Origin: Crocinitomicaceae bacterium
GTDB taxonomy: Bacteria; Bacteroidota; Bacteroidia; Flavobacteriales_D; Crocinitomicaceae
NCBI GenBank assembly: GCA_011522905.1
Contig: WTIB01000324.1
Span: 1 to 5,390, forward strand
DNA length: 5,390 bases
Direction of reading: 5' to 3'
Shown: piece after piece, positions 1 to 5,390 of the stretch
Layout of the letters: each line of letters begins with the position of its first letter
How positions within the stretch are numbered: the stretch's first letter is position 1
Notes under the pieces: model-generated
The model's input: only the letters and a program-made list of their open reading frames with translations
Told to the model about the DNA's origin: nothing
Databases searched by the model: none
Made by a program: the position numbers and the translations under genes

Positions 1-25
1 GGTTCGATTCCGGCTTCAGCCTCCA
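1..25 (+). tRNA. 3' end of a tRNA (partial), possibly tRNA-Cys
   Basis: The window opens inside the T arm of a tRNA. Bases 1-2 are the end of the 5' T-stem strand, 3-9 are the loop TTCGATT, 10-14 (CCGGC) the 3' T-stem strand, 15-21 (TTCAGCC) the 3' acceptor strand, 22 is a U discriminator and 23-25 an encoded CCA. The missing 5' acceptor strand should be close to GGCTGAA. In bacteria a U at position 73 is typical of tRNA-Cys and tRNA-Gly, and the ending GCCTCCA is the same as in E. coli tRNA-Cys, so Cys is my first guess. The anticodon lies outside the window, so the identity is inference. A tmRNA tail is less likely because tmRNA normally has A73 and ends CAGCUCCACCA. rpiB starts 16 bases downstream, so read-through from the tRNA promoter is possible. 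Confidence 0.75.
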
Positions 26-41
26 TAAAGGATAATAAATA

Positions 42-476
42 ATGAATGAGAAAATTGCTATTGGATGCGACCATGCGGGTTTTAAACTAAAAAAAACATT
101 GATTACATCTTTAGAAAAACAAGGTTATGATCTTATTGATTTTGGCTGCCCCTCTGAGGAGAGTATAGATTATCCGGATTATGCACATCCCGTTGCTGAA
201 TATGTTGAAAAAAACAAGGTTTTAGGAGTTTTAATCTGTGGATCTGGTAATGGTATCAGTATGTCAGCAAATAAACATCAAGGAATAAGATCAGCAATAT
301 GTTGGACAGAAGAATTAGCGGCCTTGGCCAGACAACATAATGATGCAAATATTCTTACGCTTCCCGCCCGTTTCATTTCAATGGAAGACGGAATCAAAAT
401 AGCAAATACTTTTTTCTCTTCAAGTTTTGAAGGGGGAAGGCATGAAAGGAGGGTAAATAAAATATCTTGTCAATGA
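42..476 (+). CDS. rpiB: Ribose-5-phosphate isomerase B (RpiB/LacAB family)
   Basis: Cytoplasmic enzyme interconverting ribose 5-phosphate and ribulose 5-phosphate in the non-oxidative pentose phosphate pathway. The 144 residues match the usual RpiB length. Family motifs occur in order: IAIGCDHAGF at 5-14 (phosphate/substrate-contacting Asp10-His11), DYPDYA at 43-48, the anion-binding loop ICGSGNGIS at 65-73 with the expected catalytic base Cys66, NKHQGIRSA at 77-85, and ARQHNDANIL at 96-105 with the ring-opening His99. The C-terminal EGGRH segment is also typical. The presence of Cys66 points to RpiB rather than to LacA/LacB, but substrate preference (for example allose 6-phosphate) cannot be read from sequence. 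The ATG at 42 follows AAAGGA (27-32) by 9 bases, an acceptable ribosome site. The stop TGA overlaps the next gene's ATG (ATGA at 473-476), suggesting translational coupling. Confidence 0.96.
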   Translation: MNEKIAIGCDHAGFKLKKTLITSLEKQGYDLIDFGCPSEESIDYPDYAHPVAEYVEKNKVLGVLICGSGNGISMSANKHQGIRSAICWTEELAALARQHNDANILTLPARFISMEDGIKIANTFFSSSFEGGRHERRVNKISCQ

Positions 477-1081
477 AGAACTTTGTAGGGCTACTATGTT
501 TAATCTGTCCATATATTTTATGTGGTCAATACTTGTTCAATAGCGATACCTCTGCACAATTATATAATGGTTATACAAATTCTTTTAAGTGTGAAAAAGG
601 CACTCCTCTTTGTTTTGATGGAACCACTAAAATCACCCCAAGTGATAAGGAAAATATTTACTACATAGAAGTATTGGATAGTGTAACTAGAGGAGAGGGC
701 ACACTGAATATCACAAAATATTTGACCCATCCAGACGGTTTTCAAGAGAAGGTATTTATAGACAAGTTTACCTTTAGTATAATACCTTTACCTGAAACAG
801 TTATTTATTTAGGAAATTCACATTCGTTTGAAAAAATAGATGTTAATAATTTAGAGTTAAAGGTGGGTTTCAGGGAACCTCAACCCTTACCTCATTTTCA
901 AATTAAAGAATTTACAATTATAGCAAATAAAAAGGTTTTAACTGTCAAAAGCAGTAAAATAACTCCGCAAGCTGAAGCGTTCATAAAAACACTTTCGGGG
1001 GGAGACACCTTAAAAATAGAGGTGGTTTATATTGACCCATTGAAAAAAACAAGAAGGGTAAATAAAGAATTTTTCTTATGA
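473..1081 (+). CDS. Exported protein resembling the two C-terminal domains of GldM
   Basis: A 202-residue protein. The ATG at 473 is preferred over an in-frame TTG at 467 because it begins a normal signal peptide (residues 1-18, hydrophobic core GLLCLICPYIL, likely cleavage before Gln19). The cysteine at 17 has Leu before it, so a lipobox is poor. The mature part reads like GldM's last two periplasmic domains: a beta-rich segment starting at LYNGYTN (30-36) and ending DKFTFSIIPLPETVIYLGN (97-115), which parallels the GldM domain junction (…FRV..(I/V)PDPVAYVGG), then a segment with KEFTIIANKKVL (145-156), SSKITPQAEAFIKTLSGGD (160-178) and an IEVVYIDPLKKTRRV ending. GldM spans the periplasm and contacts the T9SS outer-membrane ring through these domains. 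The GldM transmembrane helix and N-terminal domains are absent, so this is not gldM itself. An accessory envelope role is inference. Cys40 and Cys47 could form a disulfide. The stop overlaps the hemW stop of the opposite strand. Confidence 0.7.
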   Translation: MKNFVGLLCLICPYILCGQYLFNSDTSAQLYNGYTNSFKCEKGTPLCFDGTTKITPSDKENIYYIEVLDSVTRGEGTLNITKYLTHPDGFQEKVFIDKFTFSIIPLPETVIYLGNSHSFEKIDVNNLELKVGFREPQPLPHFQIKEFTIIANKKVLTVKSSKITPQAEAFIKTLSGGDTLKIEVVYIDPLKKTRRVNKEFFL

Positions 1082-2200
1082 AACCCTAAATAACTTTTCG
1101 CTTATTGCATCGGCAAAAAGCAAGCCTTGCTGAGATAAAACATAAGACTTTTCATTTTCCAATAAATGTTGTTGGTCAATGAGCTCTTTGATAACATCTT
1201 TTTCTTTGGACACAAATCCTCCAAGAGATAAAATATCCTTTTTCATAACACCCCATTTTGTTCTTAAACCAGTTAAAAAAACCTCATTCCACATAGTGTC
1301 TTTATTTAAAGTCTCTTCAGAAAACCAAGAATGGTTTCCTTTACCGCGGGACATATAAATGTGATTATTTGATACATTCCACCGTCTTGTTTTACCATTG
1401 AAAGAATGTGCAGAAGGACCAATACCAATATATTTCTTTCTTTCCCAATAAGACTTATTGTGTTGTGAATACAATCCATTCAATGCAAAATTTGACACCT
1501 CATAATGCTCATAATTTTGTTTTTTTAAAAAAGAGCACAATATTTCAAACTGTTCGACCTGTTTTTTTTCTGGTAAAGGAACTATTTTACCTTTTTTTAT
1601 GTCGTTTTTAAGCTTTGTTTTATCTTCAATAGTTAAGCAATATGCCGAGATATGATGAACCTCCATCTCACAGACCTTTTGCAAGAAAGAAAGCCATTCT
1701 TCATTTTTTAAACCTGGAAGACCATAAATTAAATCAACCGAAAGGTTATCAAAACCAAGTCTTTTTGCAATATCAATACTCTCTATATTCGTTTCTGAAT
1801 TATGCCCCCTATTCATCCAGCGTAAGTCATCATTTTTAAAAGACTGAAGACCAATACTCAAACGGTTAATTCCAATCGATTTCCAGTTTTTTACATTTTC
1901 CTCGGAAACGTTTTCTGGGTTGGCCTCCATAGTAATTTCAACTTGAGGTTCCACACCGAACGAGTCATAAACAGTTTCTAATAAAACAGAAAGTTCTTTT
2001 TCGTTTAAAATACTTGGGGTTCCTCCACCGAAATAAAGACTTTTTAAAGGCGTTTTAATTTCTTCTTTACGCTCGATAATTTCTTGCTTTAAAGAACGCA
2101 ACATCTCTTCTCTATAACCCTTAAAGCTTGTCGAGAAATGGAAATCACAATAAGTGCAGCGCTTTGCGCAAAAAGGCACATGAATATAAACGCTCGACAC
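1076..2200 (-). CDS. hemW: HemW, radical SAM heme chaperone (coproporphyrinogen oxidase-like)
   Basis: A 374-residue radical SAM protein of the HemN/HemW family. The iron-sulfur motif CAKRCTYCDF (Cys11, Cys15, Cys18) is followed by Phe20; true HemN has a fourth Cys there, so this is HemW. Other family motifs are GGGTPS (58-63), EANPENV (92-98), RLSIGLQSF (113-121), DLIYGLPG (156-163), HYEVSNFA (232-239) and HNKSYW (247-252), the last matching the HNxxYW motif proposed for heme binding in HemW. The C-terminal third (about 300-374) fits the HemN C-terminal domain. Members bind heme and are thought to deliver it to hemoproteins; older annotations call them oxygen-independent coproporphyrinogen III oxidase. 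The start is GTG at 2200: an in-frame stop (2216-2218) leaves no ATG upstream, and SVYIHVPFC is where family members begin. It lies 10 bases after the protease stop, so it is probably expressed from that operon. Confidence 0.93.
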   Translation of the reverse strand: MSSVYIHVPFCAKRCTYCDFHFSTSFKGYREEMLRSLKQEIIERKEEIKTPLKSLYFGGGTPSILNEKELSVLLETVYDSFGVEPQVEITMEANPENVSEENVKNWKSIGINRLSIGLQSFKNDDLRWMNRGHNSETNIESIDIAKRLGFDNLSVDLIYGLPGLKNEEWLSFLQKVCEMEVHHISAYCLTIEDKTKLKNDIKKGKIVPLPEKKQVEQFEILCSFLKKQNYEHYEVSNFALNGLYSQHNKSYWERKKYIGIGPSAHSFNGKTRRWNVSNNHIYMSRGKGNHSWFSEETLNKDTMWNEVFLTGLRTKWGVMKKDILSLGGFVSKEKDVIKELIDQQHLLENEKSYVLSQQGLLFADAISEKLFRVS

Positions 2201-2210
2201 TACACGTTTT

Positions 2211-4550
2211 TTACTTTACAATAATAGACTGATGCTCAATAGTCCCATCGTTTTTCATTACATGAATAAGATACGACCCAGCCGAAAGAGTAGAAGTATT
2301 TATTTGTGTCTTATTGATAGTAACAGATCCCTCAGAAAATGTTTTTCCAAGAAGGTCTGTTAATTTATATTGACTAAAAGTGTTTACATCTGCAACCAAA
2401 ATCACATACTCCTTAGCTGGGTTTGGATAAACACTAAAAGAAGATAGATTTTCAACATTAATATTGAGCGTAAGGTTTCTAAAAACAGAAGCCTCTTCTG
2501 CACCGAAATCTGCTTCGCTTACCGTGTAAATAGCTGCCCCATTATTATCTAAAAGATTCAAGGTTCCATCTTCTCCACCCCATTGTGAAGCACCTAAACC
2601 GTCTCCATAATAATCATACACATTAAAAGTGTAACACTCTTGTAAAGAAAGAGGCACATTCCAATCATATTGAGTATTGTTTTCTAAAGGATTTGTTGGA
2701 TCGGCTGGTGGAGGGAAGTCTCCAGTGCCAAAATTTCCTTCAACCTCTTCATTTCCCTCTGTCCAAATAACATCACCCGCACTATTGGTAATTTCCATAT
2801 AGGTTTCATCTGCATAATCATCAGTCAATAGAGAAACCGTTACGAAAGATGATGTTTCTGCTATAGGGTCAATTGTAATACTCACAGAAGAATTATTGTT
2901 ATTTGAATTTTCATCCGTATTTCCATTTGGGCTTGATACTTCAATATCTAAACTATGATTACCCGCCGTAAGTGAAACAGTCGGAAGAGAGACCACCTCT
3001 GTTTGATATTGAGCAAGAGAGCCGCTCCAATTATATGTTAGCGGGCTACCACCATCAATAGTATAGTTGACTACTGCAGAAGTTAAGGTTTGTGAGCCTG
3101 GATTTGATAAAGTAAAACTAGGCACATAATCTGTAGCACAGACAGCTGTTTCATTCAAGCCCGCACTAGAAACACCTGCATCATATTCCGTTGCGCTTGT
3201 TCCAGAAGGGTCAAAACCGTCAATAAACGTGGCTCCTGATCCGCTTGGGTCCAACCAGTGTTTTAATTGTTTACTTGTACTACTTTCGTTTTCCCAACTA
3301 TTGGATACACGACCATAATAGTCTGGTGAGTTTAAATTACTACAAGAGGCTCCACCCCCCCAAAGTTGTCCGATAATTCTATGGTTTTGATCAAATAAAG
3401 GAGAACCAGAAGAACCGGGCTCAGTTGTTGTGTTTCTGTCCCATTGAACAGTCCATGTTGAGTTTGCTTCTGTTGAACCCATTGCTTGTGAAATAGAGGC
3501 GGGGTCATCATCGAAAGCAATCTTTTTAATATCTCCACTTGGGTGATGTATACAGACGGTTGAAGATGGAATATCTCCTGAATTATCCCAACCCGCAAAA
3601 AATGGATTATAATTAGCGGGTACAGTATTGTTTGTTAAACCACCTGTTATTTCAACCAAACAAAAATCGGTTGGTGTTCTTCTTGCTCTTAATGTCGCTC
3701 CACTTAATGAAGTAAACGAGGGAGAGCTTCCAGGGTTATTGCAACCATTAGCTTGCCAATTAAATCTAAAAACCCAGTTTGCAGGATTTGAATAACAGTG
3801 GTTTGCGGTCAATACATAAGGAGTCCCATCGTTTAAAGTGTTGTTAATTAATGCTCCCGTGCAGAATCCACTACCTCCGGAAACCAACATAACAACGCTA
3901 TTTCTTTCATTTACCCAAGATGCTCCATCAGGACAGTTTACGTTCATATTACAAGACCCCGAGCTCCCAAAAGCTTTTTCCATAAATTCATTTGCGGTTC
4001 TGTACCCATGTGTTACCTTTTCGACATTAATACTTCCAAGACTATTGTTTTGAGGCACGTAGTATTCAATGATAACTGTATTTCCAGGAATAAGCTCCGT
4101 TCCAAGTTCACCGTTGTAAATATGGTTTTGATTGAACGAACCAAGAATAAATGATTTATCCGGATTATAAACATACAGCTCGTTTCCTTCAGGAATTTCA
4201 GTGTTTGTAAATGTTAAGTTTACAGTTAATGCTTGTTCGCAAGTTAAAACTAGCTGCCAAACCCGATCACCATTGGCAAGGTTTTTCCATGTACCACAGT
4301 TGTCTAGATTTAATTCCGTGTAATTATTATGTCCAAACCTCCAAGGCCTATCTCCGCTGTTATCATAAAGATCGTCCTCTTGCTTCAACGCAACAAGGTC
4401 GGGGGTAGAAAAAACCCAGGTATCAATTGTTTTGTAATTATTGTTCGTTTTATAGGTTTTTGGTAAGCTTCCATCGCCCTGAATTTGACTAATTAAAGCA
4501 AAAGGGAAGCATAAACATGTAAGAAGTAAGGTTAGCTTATAATTTTTCAT
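2211..4550 (-). CDS. Secreted lysyl-endopeptidase-like serine protease with T9SS sorting domain
   Basis: A 779-residue multidomain protein. Residues 1-21 are a signal peptide (cleavage LIS/Q). Residues 22-194 look like the beta-rich propeptide of Lys-C-type proteases. Residues 195-447 are a trypsin-fold (S1) domain that parallels Achromobacter protease I closely: GSSGSCNMNVNCPDG at the mature N-terminus, TANHC with His251, TPTDF with Asp295, and TEPGSSGSP with nucleophile Ser381. The six disulfide cysteines correspond to 200, 206, 230, 252, 270 and 403. Asp410 (PDYYGRV) aligns with the Asp225 that selects Lys at P1, so cleavage after Lys is inferred. Residues 456-560 form a CARDB-like Ig-fold ending in an Asn-rich linker, 565-695 a beta-sandwich with the motif YDYYGDGLG common in Bacteroidota exoproteins, and 702-779 the sorting domain. 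It should pass the inner membrane by Sec and the outer membrane by T9SS. The A-rich leader AAAAACACAACA precedes the ATG. Confidence 0.92.
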   Translation of the reverse strand: MKNYKLTLLLTCLCFPFALISQIQGDGSLPKTYKTNNNYKTIDTWVFSTPDLVALKQEDDLYDNSGDRPWRFGHNNYTELNLDNCGTWKNLANGDRVWQLVLTCEQALTVNLTFTNTEIPEGNELYVYNPDKSFILGSFNQNHIYNGELGTELIPGNTVIIEYYVPQNNSLGSINVEKVTHGYRTANEFMEKAFGSSGSCNMNVNCPDGASWVNERNSVVMLVSGGSGFCTGALINNTLNDGTPYVLTANHCYSNPANWVFRFNWQANGCNNPGSSPSFTSLSGATLRARRTPTDFCLVEITGGLTNNTVPANYNPFFAGWDNSGDIPSSTVCIHHPSGDIKKIAFDDDPASISQAMGSTEANSTWTVQWDRNTTTEPGSSGSPLFDQNHRIIGQLWGGGASCSNLNSPDYYGRVSNSWENESSTSKQLKHWLDPSGSGATFIDGFDPSGTSATEYDAGVSSAGLNETAVCATDYVPSFTLSNPGSQTLTSAVVNYTIDGGSPLTYNWSGSLAQYQTEVVSLPTVSLTAGNHSLDIEVSSPNGNTDENSNNNNSSVSITIDPIAETSSFVTVSLLTDDYADETYMEITNSAGDVIWTEGNEEVEGNFGTGDFPPPADPTNPLENNTQYDWNVPLSLQECYTFNVYDYYGDGLGASQWGGEDGTLNLLDNNGAAIYTVSEADFGAEEASVFRNLTLNINVENLSSFSVYPNPAKEYVILVADVNTFSQYKLTDLLGKTFSEGSVTINKTQINTSTLSAGSYLIHVMKNDGTIEHQSIIVK
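2214..2447 (-). other. Type A T9SS C-terminal sorting domain (TIGR04183-like) of the protease
   Basis: The last 78 residues of the protease carry the conserved blocks of a Por-secretion-system sorting domain: SFSVYPNPAKEYVIL (about 704-718), YKLTDLLGKTFSEG (728-741), INTSTLSAGSYLIHV (750-764) and a terminal IIVK. This domain is recognised at the outer membrane and normally removed by the sortase-like protease PorU, with attachment to A-type lipopolysaccharide or release. Its presence implies that the genome encodes a T9SS elsewhere; no T9SS core gene is in this window. Confidence 0.93.
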
Positions 4551-4573
4551 TGTTGTGTTTTTATTAAACGTAT

Positions 4574-5200
4574 TTATTGGTTTGGTTCTTTTTTTATTCT
4601 TTTTATACTACAACCTTTAGGTGAGGTTTGTTTTGGTTTTATTTTTTTACCAGAGACATGGGCATTTATAGTGTTTTTTAGAAAAGAAATGTCCTTTTTT
4701 CTTTTCCCGTCCCAAATATTGTCTATTGACCCGGTATATATTAAACGAAAACTTCCATCAAAAAAGAAAACGTGTGGTGTGGTTTTTGCCTTTAAAAAAT
4801 TAGCAAGCTCCGAGTTTTCGTCTAAAAGATATGACATTGAGTAATTGTTTTTTTTGGCATGTTTTTTCATTTCCTCAAATGAATCAACACCATCTCTTTT
4901 TGCTTCGTTTGAATTAATTAAAACAAACCCGATATCATTATTTTGCGCCATACTATGTAAGGCATTATATTGGTTTTCCCAACCAGGGAAATAAGATGAT
5001 CCAACAACAAAAGGGCAGGTATTGCAACTAAATACAACAATAACCCCGTTTTCTTTACTTTCTAATCTAATATTTGAAGGGTCTCCGTTAGCATTTTTCA
5101 TTGTTTCAATGCCCGGTTTAATAATGTTGTTTACAGGTATTTGACCGAATGAAAGAACAGAAGAAAAAAAGAGACAAAAAACAAGCGTGGTTTTTCTCAT
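4574..5200 (-). CDS. Exported thioredoxin-like protein (redoxin/TlpA-type fold)
   Basis: A 208-residue protein with signal peptide 1-19 (LVFCLFFSSVLSFG, likely cleavage before Gln20), so it should act in the periplasm. The ATG at 5200 is preferred over an in-frame GTG at 5209, which would only add three residues before the usual MRK start. The thioredoxin fold is shown by VIVVFSCNTCPFV (53-65) with CxxC Cys59/Cys62, GFVLINSNEA (91-100), YLLDENSELANFLKAKTTPHVFFFD (124-148) with the cis-proline Pro142, and LIYTGSIDN (153-161). A third cysteine sits in a C-terminal GCSIK motif (Cys197), which recurs in this family of redoxin-like proteins. It probably catalyses a thiol-disulfide reaction, or a peroxiredoxin-like one; the partner is unknown. 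It is the first gene of the apparent operon, 23 bases upstream of the cysteine-rich protease. The C-terminus is strongly basic. Confidence 0.85.
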   Translation of the reverse strand: MRKTTLVFCLFFSSVLSFGQIPVNNIIKPGIETMKNANGDPSNIRLESKENGVIVVFSCNTCPFVVGSSYFPGWENQYNALHSMAQNNDIGFVLINSNEAKRDGVDSFEEMKKHAKKNNYSMSYLLDENSELANFLKAKTTPHVFFFDGSFRLIYTGSIDNIWDGKRKKDISFLKNTINAHVSGKKIKPKQTSPKGCSIKRIKKEPNQ

Positions 5201-5251
5201 TATGATCACTGATGGTTAGGTGTTGCAAGTTAGGGCTTTTTGTCCAATTAT

Positions 5252-5280
5252 TAAAAATAAGGAACTAAAAGATTCCGCAA
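5252..5280 (-). promoter_or_regulatory. Possible promoter of the thioredoxin-protease-hemW operon
   Basis: Read on the minus strand, TTG (5280-5278) is followed after 18 bases by TATTTTTA (5259-5252). This resembles the Bacteroidota -33 TTG and -7 TAnnTTTG elements, with the final G of the -7 box missing. Transcription would start about 45 bases before the ATG at 5200. The match is weak in such AT-rich DNA and rests on pattern only. Confidence 0.3.
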
Positions 5281-5288
5281 TGAATCCA

Positions 5289-5296
5289 TATATTTG
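5289..5296 (+). promoter_or_regulatory. Candidate -7 promoter element of the udk-like gene
   Basis: TATATTTG matches the Bacteroidota -7 consensus TAnnTTTG exactly and lies 20 bases before the ATG at 5317, which would give a very short leader of about 14 bases. No TTTG or TTG is seen at the usual -33 distance; the nearest, at 5239-5242, is too far upstream. The short leader and missing -33 element keep confidence moderate. Confidence 0.4.
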
Positions 5297-5316
5297 TGAT
5301 AGAACAGATTAAATTT

Positions 5317-5390
5317 ATGAAACCTTTTGTTATCGGTATTTGTGGCGGTAGTGGATCGGGAAAAACGACCCTTCTGAAAAAAATATCTTC
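5317..5390 (+). CDS. udk: P-loop kinase, probably uridine kinase (N-terminal fragment)
   Basis: The frame opens at the ATG at 5317 and runs off the window after 24 complete codons. It encodes a beta strand FVIGI and a Walker A loop GGSGSGKTT (residues 10-18) immediately after the N-terminus. This is the pattern of uridine kinase, which phosphorylates uridine and cytidine in pyrimidine salvage, where GIxGGSGSGKTT begins within the first ten residues. Phosphoribulokinase/pantothenate kinase relatives and other small P-loop kinases share the motif, so the name is provisional. It is transcribed divergently from the thioredoxin-like gene. No strong Shine-Dalgarno sequence is present; the leader is AT-rich. 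Confidence 0.7.
   Translation, partial: MKPFVIGICGGSGSGKTTLLKKIS

Noticed and set aside
1..25. Possible tmRNA (ssrA) 3' end
   Set aside because: Parsed by the T loop, position 73 is U and the acceptor strand is TTCAGCC, whereas tmRNA has A73 and an acceptor strand ending CAGCUCC.
560..745. Minus-strand open frame of 61 codons
   Set aside because: It is antisense to the GldM-like gene and has no recognisable feature.
1111..1131. Minus-strand hairpin AGCAA-GGC-TTGCT followed by TTTT, like a terminator
   Set aside because: The stem is only five base pairs and it lies inside hemW before its stop, in codons for a normal C-terminal region.
1408..1611. Plus-strand open frame of 67 codons, with a similar one at 1642-1839
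   Set aside because: Both lie antisense within hemW, whose motifs are intact, and their translations show no domain or signal.
3332..3598. Minus-strand open frame of 88 codons
   Set aside because: It is a shifted frame inside the protease catalytic domain; the main frame is continuous through it and conserved, so there is no frameshift.
3838..4408. Plus-strand open frames at 3838-4053 and 4211-4408
   Set aside because: They are antisense shadows of the protease gene with no start context or motifs.
5201..5316. Riboswitch or small RNA in the divergent intergenic region
   Set aside because: The 116 bases are AT-rich and show no convincing stem structure or known aptamer pattern, only possible promoter elements.

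Overview
The window looks like a chromosomal segment of a member of the Bacteroidota, most likely the Flavobacteriales. The reasons are the AT-rich sequence, A-rich leaders instead of Shine-Dalgarno sites in front of most genes, a -7 element of the Bacteroidota type (TAnnTTTG), a secreted protein ending in a type IX secretion (T9SS) C-terminal sorting domain, and a second exported protein that resembles the outer half of the T9SS/gliding protein GldM. I see no phage, insertion-sequence, CRISPR or plasmid signature.

Layout. Positions 1-25 are the 3' tail of a tRNA with encoded CCA. A plus-strand pair follows: rpiB (ribose-5-phosphate isomerase B, 42-476) and an exported GldM C-terminal-like protein (473-1081), coupled by an ATGA stop/start overlap. 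Three minus-strand genes run towards them and read, in transcription order, an exported thioredoxin-like protein (5200-4574), a large secreted lysyl-endopeptidase-like serine protease with a T9SS sorting domain (4550-2211), and the radical SAM protein HemW (2200-1076). The gaps of 23 and 10 bases suggest one operon. The hemW and GldM-like reading frames overlap tail to tail by 6 bases. At the right edge, after a 116-base divergent promoter region, a plus-strand P-loop kinase begins, probably uridine kinase (udk), and is cut by the window end.

How it fits together. rpiB, hemW and the putative udk are housekeeping genes of the pentose phosphate pathway, heme handling and pyrimidine salvage. The more interesting content is three exported proteins placed among them: a GldM-like envelope protein, a thioredoxin-fold protein and a T9SS cargo protease. 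The protease retains all six cysteines and the catalytic triad of Achromobacter protease I (Lys-C), and the Asp that gives Lys specificity, but the Trp/His pair that supports the Lys-C active site is changed. I do not see a clearly new multi-gene system here; the best leads are the free-standing GldM-like protein and the altered protease.
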